Source: Xanthostigma xanthostigma (taxonomy: Eukaryota > Arthropoda > Insecta > Raphidioptera > Raphidiidae). From it: a stretch of 64,000 nt of DNA. Shown here piece after piece: positions 43,313-54,662 of this stretch; position 1 is the stretch's first letter; each line of letters begins with the position of its first letter. Both the position numbers and the translations under genes were made by a program. The stretch is taken from NCBI GenBank assembly GCA_963575645.1, contig OY754469.1, positions 41,126,753 through 41,190,752 on the forward strand, given 5' to 3'. The notes under the pieces are model-generated. The model did not search any database. It was not told the DNA's origin and worked only from the letters and a program-made list of their open reading frames with translations.

Positions 43313-43514
43313 TAAAGCGATGATTTCTAATTTCTTATTCGATAAATATTATCGTATTCACTTAATTTAATTATTTATTTTATTATATACCTAGTGTCAA
43401 ATACCCTTTTGACAAACATACATTTTATAAAATCCTACAATAATAATTATAATTTTCATAGTTTATTAAATTAAATATCCTTTAGTATAAAAATTGAAAG
43501 TCTAAAAAACTTAA

Positions 43515-44051
43515 GGTAGTACGAGCACCAAGGCAACTTTAAATAAAAGGCTTGATTTTTTTATATTTCGGTAGATGGATGATATGTTTTCATTGATTTC
43601 GCCAAAACTAGTCGGTGGAAATAAAAAAAAAAAAAACTATTTAATTAAAGTTGAAACCTTAATAAATTATTGAAAACAAAAAAAACCGTTGTGCCCTACT
43701 AATTAAAAAGATATTTAATCTTTGTAATTAAATATCTTTTTAATTAGGTAATCGGGCACAACGGGTCTTTTTTTTTGTTTTCAATAATTTATTAAGGTTT
43801 TAACTTTATTTTAAACAGTTTTTTTTTTTAATTTCTACCGACTAGTTTTGGAGAAATCAATGAAAACATATCATCCATCTACCGTTTTACCATAAAGCCA
43901 ATGTTAAATATGCCTACTTTTGAAGTCATTTATTTATTTAAATAATCGGGCAACCCCCCCTAAAATTTTCAGAATTGTTTTAGACTTAGTCCAACTTCAT
44001 ATAAAAAAAATCAAGCCTTTTATTTAAAATTGTCTTGGTGCTCGTACTACC
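43515..44051. mobile_element. TTAA-duplicating palindromic element
   Basis: GGTAGTACGAGCACCAAGGC and GTCTTGGTGCTCGTACTACC are terminal inverted repeats flanked by TTAA (43511-43514, 44052-44055). The arms continue (GGCTTGATTTTTTTATAT, GGTAGATGGATGATATG, ACTAGTCGGT) to a central hairpin AATTAAAAAGATATTTAATC with its mirror near 43725. The right arm has about 130 extra bp. It is non-coding. Confidence 0.82.
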
Positions 44052-44739
44052 TTAAATAAAAAATAACTAGAATTGAAAAATTCTAGCGCGATAAATAAAC
44101 CATATTTGAGGGTTTTAGCATACAAAAAATATTAAGATTAGTTTATATATTTTGGACGCCTTGCATTATTTCAAAATGAAAATAGTTTGAATTTTTGAAT
44201 TAGAAAAAATATGGTTTTCAATTTTGAGTGACATCTAGTATTAAATTTTTCATAAACGCACAACACTGTTTTTTGCAATGAAATTGATTTCTGAATTGCT
44301 ACGCGTATAAACATAGTGTGTGTAAGCTATACGACTAACGTGTGGAAGTAGATAATACTCTCTTCGTTTCGACTAGGCTAACCTCTCCCCGCGTTCCCGT
44401 CGTTCCCGGTACTTCCGTCCTGGATGCGGTTACTCCTGCATCGTAGACTGAACATGAACGTTCTCTCCTATTCATGCAGTTTTTTTTTGTATCCTCTCAT
44501 TCTGCCGTGTGCTTGCGCCTACATGACGCTTTTTAATGCGAAGAATATGACGACCGTTTTTAAAGCTGCTCCTATTGTCTACATTATGTAGACTTTTTAC
44601 ACTGAAGGAGTTTTAACTGAAACATTTTTACATCTCAAACCCTCTATAATAGCTTTCACTCTTCTACCTTCTTGTTTATGTTTATGATGTATATACGTTT
44701 ATATCGTACATATTATATTACCCGTACTTTTATACAATA

Positions 44740-45290
44740 GCGGCCCGGTCCGGCTTCGTCCGAATTTGTAGATTGCCTATTAAAAATAACATGTTTAATA
44801 GACAAACCGGTCAAGTGCAAGGGTTCCATACCATCGTACAAGATATAACTCTAGCTATGTACTTTTTAATTGGATTTTTTTTTTAATTTACATGACGGCC
44901 ATTTTGAAATTTGCCGTTTTTTTCATTTTCCATTCTCGTGTAATTTTAACTGAAGTGAACACGCATGCCCAATATCCTCCTAATCGAATTCAGTTTGTAA
45001 GGTGGCCATTTTGAAATTCGCCATCTTTGTTTCTTTTATTTTTGCATATTGAACTGGATACGCATGCTTAATATCAAACAAATCGGATTTTTTTTAATTT
45101 GTAAGGCGGCCATTTTAAAATTCGCCATCTTGGTTTTTCATTATTTGTTGATATAGCGGCAATAGAAATACACACTCTGTGAACATTTCAACTCTTTACC
45201 TATTACGGTTCTTGAGGTACAGCCCGCTGACAGACAGACGGACGGACGGACAGCGGAGGTTTAGTAATAGGATCCCGCCTAAGGATTCTG
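44740..45290. repeat. Interspersed repeat with three tandem units
   Basis: It opens TAGCGGCCCGGTCCGGCTTC (a degenerate Helitron 3' end, minus strand), then ACCGGTCAAGTGCAAGGGTT. A unit of about 105 bp follows in three imperfect copies near 44893, 44998 and 45098, each with GGCCATTTTGAAATTCGCCAT and ACGCATGC-type blocks. The right end has (GACG)n then GGATCCCGCC. It is non-coding. Confidence 0.5.
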
Positions 45291-45408
45291 TGTCAGTCAA
45301 AATAGAATAGAATAGATTGATTACTTTTTTGAAAACCCAAAGAGGTATAATAGCGCATACATAAAATTATATCAGCAATTTCTTTACTCTATTTTTGAAA
45401 ATTGTAAT

Positions 45409-45695
45409 ACATTATCGAGGCGTCCGGATTATAGTATGCCATATTTAATGGTAATAAAACACATGATTAACCTTAGTTTCTTTGATCATTTTTTAAATTA
45501 AAGCATAAAGACAAGAATGTACATGTTCAAAATTACAACCATGTAAGAAAAACAGTAGGTTAAAATAAAACATTAGTTAATTCTTCTTGAAAAAGTCTGT
45601 AATACTTTTCTGTTTATAATTTTCTCACTTAATTGCCTGGCCGGATTACAGCGATCACCGAACAAGCGGGAGTCCGGATTACCGAGGCCCTACTG
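45409..45695. mobile_element. Pogo/Tigger-like fragment
   Basis: The right end, read on the minus strand, is CAGTAGGGCCTCGGTAATCC followed by GGACTCCCGC, with TA outside (45696-45697). This is a pogo/Tigger-style terminus. A related but rearranged block (TCGAGGCGTCCGGATTATAG) lies at 45414-45433. The interior is AT-rich and non-coding. Confidence 0.45.
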
Positions 45696-46029
45696 TACTC
45701 TGAATTGATTTTATATCTGAAGGTAACATGTTACAATAATGTGTCCCTTTGCAGAGCGGACTATTACTATATTTAGTGGTTTTATATATTTTTTGTGTAT
45801 ATATATTATTATTAATATTATTGTTTCGGGTGCTATAAGTATGTCCACATCAGAATTACCAATGAAATTGTTAATTTTTTAAAAAATAAAGTTGTAAAAA
45901 TTCTGGAATATAGAAGAATGCCTAGAAATTAATTATGTGGTACTATATTTAAAGACGATATTTTGGTCAAAATTTTAGGGTATGCTAGATCATTATTATA
46001 TTTTTGAAGTTAAAAATCTGGCAATAAAT

Positions 46030-46175
46030 GATATTGAAAATTCGATCTAATTTTCCAACATATTAATAGTAAAATGACGCCAGCAGCTCTCAAATATCGT
46101 ATTCTAATAATTATGTTAAAGTTGAAAGATCGCGCTTTTCCAACATAATCATAAAATAACGCCAACATGACGTGT
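46030..46175 (+). repeat. Two imperfect tandem units
   Basis: TTTTCCAACATATTAATAG with AAAATGACGCCA and TTTTCCAACATAATCATAAA with ATAACGCCA occur about 85 bp apart, each after a GAAA(A)TTCGATC/GAAAGATCGCG block. Confidence 0.4.
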
Positions 46176-46808
46176 CAAAAAACTCAAAAGCTGGTATCAA
46201 AACATAATATCCGTTTTTATTTAAAGAAATGACATACGCTATCTTTTAATTTTTATATCACACCACGCAGCAAAGAACAACCGAAATAAGTTAGCGTAAG
46301 TATATGGTGGGAGTGGCGGTTGGTTTATATGATCATGGTGGGAGTACGAGTATCCGAAGATAAAAGTGGTTGCACGGCTTTTATACAGAATGTGCTGCAA
46401 AATAATAAAAATATTCAAAATGGCCATTTATTTAAGAAACAACTAGTTTCGTCTTTATTATGACATCTTCGGGTGTTAATACGCATTTTACAATACGAAA
46501 GAAAAAGAAAATAAGTAGACTAGATTTTTCTTTCGCATTGCAAAATATAATTATCATTTCGAATTTTTTTTTTTGACGTGATAACGTCTTATAAATTGAT
46601 GAATCACCAATATTATAAATTGATAAAACACCGGCTGCATGTTCGAAAAAGTGTAACGTAACGTTCCTAACGCGTAACGTTCCGCCTGACCCTGTGCGTG
46701 CTTTTTGCTAATTTCTCGCTCAATTTAAATCAGATCGGTTTGAAACCAGTCTTAAACGAAAGAGGAGAACATTTTACATAGATTTCGTATAACAGAATTT
46801 GCCTAAAC

Positions 46809-46866
46809 AGTTTTTTTATACAAATTTATATAGAAAAATATTTTATACAAATTTATATAGAAAAAT
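46809..46866 (+). repeat. Tandem duplication of a 29-bp unit
   Basis: TTTATACAAATTTATATAG followed by AAAAATA is present twice in direct succession. It is a simple tandem duplication with no associated gene. Confidence 0.7.
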
Positions 46867-46867
46867 A

Positions 46868-47825
46868 GCTGTATAAATGCAATGTTGTGTAATGCATGAC
46901 GCGACGCGGTCGGTTGTCTTTGTTTGCCGTACATGGAAATTAGAAGCAAACGTATGTCTTGTCTTAACATGAAAACAGCTGCATTTCTAATGTTTAATTC
47001 AATTTTTTGACATTAGTATATTGTGAAATGCAAAGCCTGCTAAGTTAAGTATTGGAATAACTAATTATTATTAGAACATAATACTTTGTAAGTTGCAAAC
47101 GTCACTTTTGACATTTCTTATCATTCCGACACCAAGGATAAGCGGATTGAAACCAAATTTTGGGAGGTTTAGGTTATGTATTACGGAATACGTTATCACG
47201 TAAAACTATCGTCCGTAAACCGACTTTACAGACAACCATTTTTTTTATAAAAAAATAATCTATGTTTGGTTCCTAAATTATGTTGAATAGTTCAAAAAAA
47301 ATATGAAAAATTCAGAAAAAAATAATATGTAATGTGCTACATACTTATATTTTAATCGGAATTCTTTTTTGTTTGTTTGAAACTATTTTCTTGTAAGTCG
47401 CAGGTATACAAAAGACAACATAAAACTGCATGTTTGATATCATCTGCCCTCAAAATTTGAATACATAACATATTCTAAGTTTTTATATTGCAAACATAAT
47501 TTAAGGGAAATATTTTTGTCATAAACTTCTTTCAGAATTATTTTAATAAAAAGTAAACCGTCTCAACGTCGACGACTAAAGCGGAAGCGGCAAAGAATGA
47601 ACAAGCAGCTAGCTGTTAGACGTTATATTGTATTTCTGAGGAGGCACTTGTTAGTTGAATAGGCAATCCGGATATGAGCGTCCTTTGAGGATGTAGCCGT
47701 ATATTCTTATCAAGATTTTCTCCGTTATTTCTTTTTTCTTACTGTAGTTCATAAATGTTTACATTTTTGTAACAAATTAATTTTTTGTGTTTCTTGCACT
47801 TAGTTTTAGATATGATAAAATATCG
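46868..47825. other. No gene seen
   Basis: AT-rich sequence. I see a GCATGACGCGACGCGGTCGG patch near 46895 but no coding frame, RNA gene or element ends. Confidence 0.3.
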
Positions 47826-47843
47826 TATATCTTCAAATTTTTA

Positions 47844-48258
47844 CCGAGCGGGGCGGCGTAGCGGTGAGAGCACTAGACTCGCATTCGGAAGGTACCGGGT
47901 TCGAATCCCGGCGCGGGCAGATGTGACTAGGACTTTTTCCTACTGCCTCTCGCCGAGAAACGGTAATTCCTGTACCGGTCATCATGGTTTCCGTCAATAA
48001 TTCCAGATAAATATCGAGATGGTTCCTTATTCAAGGCCATGGCCGATTACCTGTCAAACTCCTATGCTCAAAATTTGCCTACCTTATCCTTAATTTCCTA
48101 AAAATTCCTTCATTCGCCCATTGCTATTAATTAAGTTGAAGATTAAAAATTGTACAAAATAACGGGCAGTGTGGTAAAAAGAAAATAGTAATGGTGTGAA
48201 TGGCGTCTGTTATGACATAAAGTCGAGAAAGGGACGTTAAACGCATTAATATTATTAT
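47844..48258 (+). mobile_element. tRNA-derived SINE, copy 2, with 18-bp duplication
   Basis: A full-length copy with the best preserved tRNA-like head: GGCGTAGCGGTGAGAGC, TAGACTCGCATTCGGAAGG and GGTTCGAATCCCGG. The body is the same as 31377-31782, with an (ATT)n tail after GGACGTTAAACGC. A perfect direct repeat TATATCTTCAAATTTTTA flanks it (47826-47843 and 48259-48276), proving target-primed insertion. The intact duplication suggests a fairly recent event. Confidence 0.93.
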
Positions 48259-48405
48259 TATATCTTCAAATTTTTATAATCTACCTATATGTATATCACT
48301 TTTAATTAGATATTATTATATATGCAATAAAGTTGTAATAATTTCATTCACGTTTGCGAATGGATATTTTTTTTATTCTGACATTGTAATTGTAAGTGAA
48401 AAATT

Positions 48406-48640
48406 ACTATTGGCCTGGTCCTGCTTCGCCTGAAATTAGAGATTGCCACCGTTTTTCGACGACTTACATGGCAAAATTGGTTTCCACGAAAAGCGTTTTT
48501 TATTTTAACGCGATAATATATAGCCTATGTCCATTTCGAAGGTCAATTCTAAATATTGGTAAAATTTTTTTGAAAACGCATGAATTGTTTCGGAGATTAC
48601 CTCCTACATCCAAACTTTACCTCTTTATAATATTAGTAAA
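48406..48640 (-). mobile_element. Lep1-like Helitron, degraded
   Basis: Parallel to 53618-53838: GGCCTGGTCCTGCTTCGCC, AGAGATTGCCACCG, GCAAAATTGGTTTCCACG, TAGCCTATGTCCAT and TTTACCTCTTTATAATATTA. On the minus strand the 5' side is the TAATATTATAAAGAGGTAAA region. The 3' CTAG is mutated. Confidence 0.55.
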
Positions 48641-49402
48641 GTTTTATATACATAGGTAGTTAAGTTGGAAAATTTAAATAGATGCACAAGACTATCAAAT
48701 CAACTTATTTAGAACTGAACTATGAAAACGTCATAAACAATACTTTTGAAATAAGATCTGTGTAGGTGTAGTTATTTTAACTGATATAAATGCGTCGTAA
48801 ATAATTTTCACAGTATTTTGTTTGAAATAAATTTAAATATAGTTGAAACTATAAACTTACGTAAAAGACTTCATTTTATAAAATGAAAATGTTCACTTTT
48901 TACTTAAACAGCGAAGTAAAACATAAAAGATGTATTGTAGTCTATCAACTGGATCTCTCAATTTATGTCTGAACATTTAGAAAACATGACAGGTCCATTA
49001 AATCATAAAATGTGTACATACAGACAATGCAGCGAGTTTATGTATATTATTATGTACATTTTTATGTACAGCAACGAGTAACAGTATACGCCAGTAAAAT
49101 TAAGATGATTTGACCCTAAAAGTTTCCACAAAATCGCAAAAGAGTGCAAATTTGAGGGAATATTTATATAAGTGTTATACACAATCTGTCACAATTGCAC
49201 CATCGTGTGATGTACTGACACGTGTTAAAAACGTTGAAAAAGGGTTAAAAAACTGTGTTTCATCAGTTTTTTGCTTGTATCTCCAGAACAATTTCAACTA
49301 GTCATATTTTTTATTGATAATATTGTTAAAGAGATTATTATTGGCGAAAAAGTTTTTACAAAAGAATTCTCCACCTAGTGTAAAAAATTAATGAAAAATT
49401 AT
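48641..49402. other. No gene seen
   Basis: AT-rich. The open frame 49110-49301 shows no domain, and nothing else is recognisable. Confidence 0.3.
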
Positions 49403-49443
49403 AAAAGCATGATGGAGGCTTACCTAGCCTCTATCATGCTTTT
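49403..49443. other. 41-nt hairpin
   Basis: AAAAGCATGATGGAGGCT pairs with AGCCTCTATCATGCTTTT around TACCT. The only irregularity is one G-T pair, so a transcript would form an 18-bp stem with a 5-nt loop. Too short for a microRNA precursor. It may act as a transcription stop or be a tiny transposon. Confidence 0.55.
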
Positions 49444-52400
49444 CTAAAATATCAATGTTTACCTTATGCCTCCATAGTTTACCTGTCAAAAACCCCCAGT
49501 TCGGCGCATTTCTCATTAGAGATCTCACCATTCCTTTGGGTTCCAAATTCCTTAAATCTTTTCAGTCGATTTTTATTCTAGTTGAGATAGTACATAAAAA
49601 TAAGAAATGGACATTTTTTTGTTAATTTTTGGTAAGTTTCTATTTAAGGATATAAACATCCAATTCTTCATTTGACATAAAAGGAATGAATACAAAAAAG
49701 GTATGTGAACATGGAAAATGAAAATGACCTTGAAGAATTTTTTATATAAAACTGGTCCCCACAAGCGTCCTTTCCGCGAAATCAGGGGTTGGGGGAGTAA
49801 AGATTTAGCTTAAACGGTTTTTCCTTTTGAACGCAGAATTAAAATACCATGGGCAACGTACTAAAGATATGAAATGTTGAGAGCAGTGTTCTGGTAAAAT
49901 TTTCACTTATTGAATATTAGAGTGAGCATGTAAACACAGCTTACGAACAGTTGACCTAGCAAGTATAATCCGGTGAGTTCAACTACAAAGATTATGTTTA
50001 ATCCTCCATTAAAAAGATGCTTGATTACCTTAAAAGCAGCGAATAACGCGTCGAAATTAAATTACGTTAAACTCTAATCTAACATTTTTATTTGGTTTAT
50101 TTACTCTCTATTCAAAACAAATCTATATACCTATTTAAAACACAAGCCCTATTTCTCTAGCCAATCCGCCAGCAATCCCTACTCAACCGATTGACACATT
50201 TTTTTTTAAACTGAAGCCTTTAGTCCACAGATCTGTTATCACTAATTTTTGTTGGTGAAATTTCTTTGAAAGGGCTTCTTTCAAGCGATAATAGTAAAAA
50301 AGACGAGGGGGTAGCGGGGTGAAGAGGAACGTAAAGAGAGAAAATCCTTCGATGTTCACGAGACATGAGTGTGAGAGAAATGCAAATATGTACGTATGTC
50401 GGAGATTTTACAAACAGTTTGACAAGTCGACTTTGACTATTGAAGTGTATATTTAAATTAGTTAGTTTTTTAGCGCAAATATTCCAAATATTAATAGACA
50501 AATAAATTTTATTTTATTTTCCAAACAATTTAAGAACGTGTAAGTTCATGTTAATTTAATGCCAAAAATGCAAAAAAATCTAAAATTTGGTCTCAGATCA
50601 GAAAAAAATAGTGAAAATCGTAAATGTATCAAATGAGGTTAGATTTTCTAAAAATTAATTGTGACAGCTCTTGCGGGATAACCATGACAACGATGAACAG
50701 ATCTCATACATTTTCTTTGAATTTATAACCAATTAAATATAGAAACAACTTGATGGATCAAGCTAAATCAAAAGAAAAATAACTGTAAATGGAAACTAAT
50801 GCAAGAGGAATAAAATTATTGTCGTAGGTCTGTATCAAAATATCGATTTTTGAAAACAATATAAAAATACATGCAAAAGGTTTTGCTCGGGTACACTAGT
50901 GTATATAAAAGTACCTCAATCGCTTGAAAAAAAATTGTGGAGATATAAATCTAAAAATATTTTTATAAAATATTAATTTGCAATTGGAAAGTGATAACGT
51001 CCGAGTGCAATAAGTTCAAAAAGAACAGTTTTTTGTTTTCAAGTTTTCAGCCCTTAATCGCACTCGCAATCAGAAAGGGGTGTGCCAATCGAGTTATGAA
51101 CACACTACGGGAACTGCTCTGTATCCCGTCTTAGATCATTTGTTCAAGATTTTTTCTTCAAAGAATTTGCTTTTCGTTTTCATGACTTCTGTACTGTTTC
51201 ACAGTCGGACTCATGTATTTTCAACACCTTATATTTTCAACTGATTTAGTTCGCGTATTTTCAAGTTTATACTTTCTACTTCTCACGAAAAGTGTCTATT
51301 TCTACGCTGCTCAAGTGAATGGAAAATACGTTAAATAAAGCTTGACCTCAAATGAATAAAGGTTTTTTTCTGATTGAGATTGAAGTAGATGTTGAACTTG
51401 CATGAATCGATTAGTTCCGAGAGGTTGAAAATACTATTTTATTATGCTTTACATTTGCAAATAAATACACATTATATTATGCAGCCTTAAACCTTTCATG
51501 AAAATGTGTTTAGCCAAAAATAATAATTCAGCAAAATAAGAAATTCTATTATCTTCGTCACATAGACCTTGATGACCTCAGCTATTTGGCTTCTATAATC
51601 TACAATTAGTAATATGTGTTATTAAATTGTTTTAAATAAATGATTAAAGTTGATTGTTATGCGACAGATAAATCGATGACTATCATTTACTTGTCTTAAA
51701 CGTGAGCAAGAGATGATGTAGTTGTATTATTGTCGGAATAAAGCAACATAATCATTATCTCATTTGAGTCGCTGATAAAGTTAACACAGTCAAACACATT
51801 AAATACCTATTGTGTTGGTATACTGACTATATACACCTATAGTATATAGTATTTTGTCTGCACAAACAGACATTGGCGTAACGTTCTGAAAAGTATCTAC
51901 CAAGAACTCAGGACTCAAATCGGATGAAACTAGCTAGTTTAAGAATGTTATGAATTAAAGAAAGACCGCACATTGAATCGGTTTTTCGATGGAAGGAATT
52001 TAAAGTTCGTTAATAATTTTAATTCCCTTCCATGATTCTGTAATAGAGAGATACGATCTTTGGTATGAAGACACTGAATAATAAAAATGTTGGGTTTTCA
52101 TCATCTCTTGATGGTGAAACGCGTGTCCAGTAAAAGTTGGTGTTTTGTGGTTACTTTTTTTAAGAATTAATGATTGAATAGCTTGAGTTTGGCTTTAGAT
52201 TTAATGTAATCTAAAATATAGGCACCGAAAACGCAATAGATTTGAATAATTCCTTAGATATGTTTTATATTGTTGGATACCAAAATAGTATATTCATTCA
52301 ACATTACATGTAATGTTTTGTCAGTCAGTTTGGATCAAATCTTGCAGTCAACATTTCGACTAGTTCGAGTTAAACTAGAGCTTTGAAATTTTGCACACGT

Positions 52401-53617
52401 ATATAAGTCCATTGACAATGCAATTATAGTATATCTAATATCGTTCTAAATCCAATATGGCGGACGCTTCAAGATGGCGAATACTCTGTTTCTCCTCAAC
52501 TCTTTTGACATGGATATCAAATGGAAGGGTTTGACGAGTAGAAGACGATAAGCTATCTGAAGTCATTCTAAACCAAATATAATAATAATAATAATAATTT
52601 TATTACTCCAAGAACATACTACAATGTATAGGAGAAGTCAAATCGGTTACGCAGACGCCCATGATTCCGGATTACTTTTTACTTAAATTATGAGAGAATA
52701 GTAGTAGAATAGTATTTATTATCCATATTAATGTACAAGTGGATACGTTAAACACCAAAATTACAAACTACATACAAAATAATAAACACAAATTGGTAAA
52801 ACATATAATTAAATCCGAAAACCATCAATGGTATATTATAGACATTGAATGATTAAAGTTGCCTTAATTTCTTTATAGGTTAAGACGTAACTAAAAATTC
52901 GAAGTTAAAAACGATTTAAAGACAGGCTCTTATTGCAGTGTACTTAACGATTTTTTTTATAATTTAGCTTCATAATTATAATAGTGTGGACCATTAATAG
53001 AGCTTTTTTATTGTGAATCTAAATTATTAAAAAATATTTGTATCTTTTTTTGCACAATGAAACAAAAGCTTGTCTTTAAAAAGTTTTTTTTTCTAATATT
53101 TTTGACGAAATTATTTTTGTAAAAAAACATTTGAGACTATCCGGACGGATGTTTAATTTTTGGCACATAATCTGTGCGAATACTGTTCTACGCCGCTGCG
53201 AACAGTTCAACAGACACATGCGAATATATAGTACTCTATCGTGTTCCGGTGGCACACAGCTCTATACGATGTTAGCCGGTTAGCGGGTAAAATCAATAGC
53301 GTCCCTTCTTGCGCTGCACGGCACCAAGCCACATTATAACCAGCCCGCAGTGATTATCTATGTGTGTTTGTATGTCTCCTCTGTGAAACGTGCACGAAAA
53401 CCAATAATTCTGTACAACACCATTCTAACTCCGTAGTTCTACTGTACTTGTACTTTGCGGTTATAAGAATACTTCACTGTTCACTTCAATTCAGTTGTTA
53501 TAGTTATACCTAACTACCGTCTACGCACTAGATCAGGTGTCCTGCCTGAGTTAAGTGGTAGAAATTGTTTGTTTTAAACGTATAATACAGTTATAGTTGT
53601 TTTGTTATTATAATTTA
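49444..53617. other. No gene seen
   Basis: Long AT-rich stretch. The minus-strand frame 50220-50501 overlies purine-rich GAGGGGGTAGCGGGGTGAAG and is probably chance. Near 52095-52145 CATCTCTTGATGGTGAAACG looks like a retroelement 3' UTR phrase. An (AAT)n run at about 52578-52600 followed by TTTTATTACTCCAAGAACAT looks like the tail of a minus-strand retroelement. Confidence 0.35.
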
Positions 53618-53838
53618 CTAGCGGCCCGGTCTGGATTCGCCCGAATTTATAGATTGCCACCGTTTTTTCGTCGACTTACGTTGCAAAATTGGTTTCTACG
53701 AAAAACGATTTTAGCCTATGTCCATCCTGAAGGTCCTTTCTAGATATTGGAGAAAAAAAAATTGAAATAGGATAAGTAGTCTTGGAGATTAACTCCTAAA
53801 TCCAAACTTAGAGACTTTACCTCATTAAAATATTATAT
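53618..53838 (-). mobile_element. Lep1-like non-autonomous Helitron
   Basis: CTAG at 53618-53621 with A before it. The minus-strand 3' end is GGGCGAATCCAGACCGGGCC then GCTAG. The body matches 48406-48640 (AGATTGCCACCG, GCAAAATTGGTTTCTACG, TAGCCTATGTCCAT, GACTTTACCTCATTAAAATA). The 5' TC is not preserved where the next element begins. Confidence 0.6.
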
Positions 53839-54438
53839 GTATATGTTATAGACTATGTGATTAATGAGGGCATTATGTATAATGCCCGGGCAATATGAAT
53901 AATGACAAGTCAAATCGGGCCATGTAAGAAATAATCATTAAAACTACATTACTTATCACAGTGCCCGGTCATTATGAATATTGTTAGGCAATTTGATAAT
54001 TAAAGTAGGTACATTTGGAAAGACGCGGTGAACAGGGACAAATATGTGATACGCACTAGCCAATCAGAGCACACAACTCATCCCCTGCTCACAACAGAGG
54101 GTATTTTATAATATTTTTTCGTTTTGAGGTCCCCCGAATCCAAAAAACGTTTTTTATTTAAGACTGATTATCTTAAAAACATAATATTCGTTTTATATTT
54201 TGAATTTGTTACTAAGTACCATAATTATTTTATAATAATAATGTATGTCAACATTAAAGTAATTTAATAAAAGTATCTTTCTATTATTGTGCCCAATAGG
54301 TGAAGGGCATTATTCATAATGCCCTGTCAATTTAATTATTTGAATAGTTTTTTACACTGCCCTCTCATATTGGGCATTTTTCAAACTGCCCGGGCATTAT
54401 AAATAATTCACTATTTATCACTTGATCCACAACATATA
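53839..54438. mobile_element. MITE with GGGCATTAT repeats, copy A
   Basis: The ends TATATGTTATAGACTATGTG and CACTTGATCCACAACATATA are imperfect inverted repeats of about 50 bp. They include AATGCCCGGGCA near each end, plus internal GGGCATTAT/ATAATGCCC pairs. Collinear with 63254-63886 across ACGCACTAGCCAATCAGAGC and GAGGTCCCCCGAA. Probably a TA-duplicating element. It is non-coding. Confidence 0.78.
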
Positions 54439-54662
54439 GATAACATGCATAACAGTTTTCAGTGCTTCATTCTTCAGCTTATTGTTATCGGTTGGTACCA
54501 ATTATTCACGAATGAAGAAGTTGCTGACAGGCTGTCAGCTGCATCCATCAAAAAAGATCGTTTTTGTAGTGGAATACTTGATTCTCGGATAAGTATTCGA
54601 TTCTTAAAAGTTCTCGAACACCGGGTACTCGATTGTCAATAATGACGATTGTCCTCGGCACT

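Noticed and set aside
47785..48000. 71-residue frame with an arginine-rich middle
   Set aside because: It lies over the tRNA-like head of the SINE at 47844 and crosses the insertion boundary.
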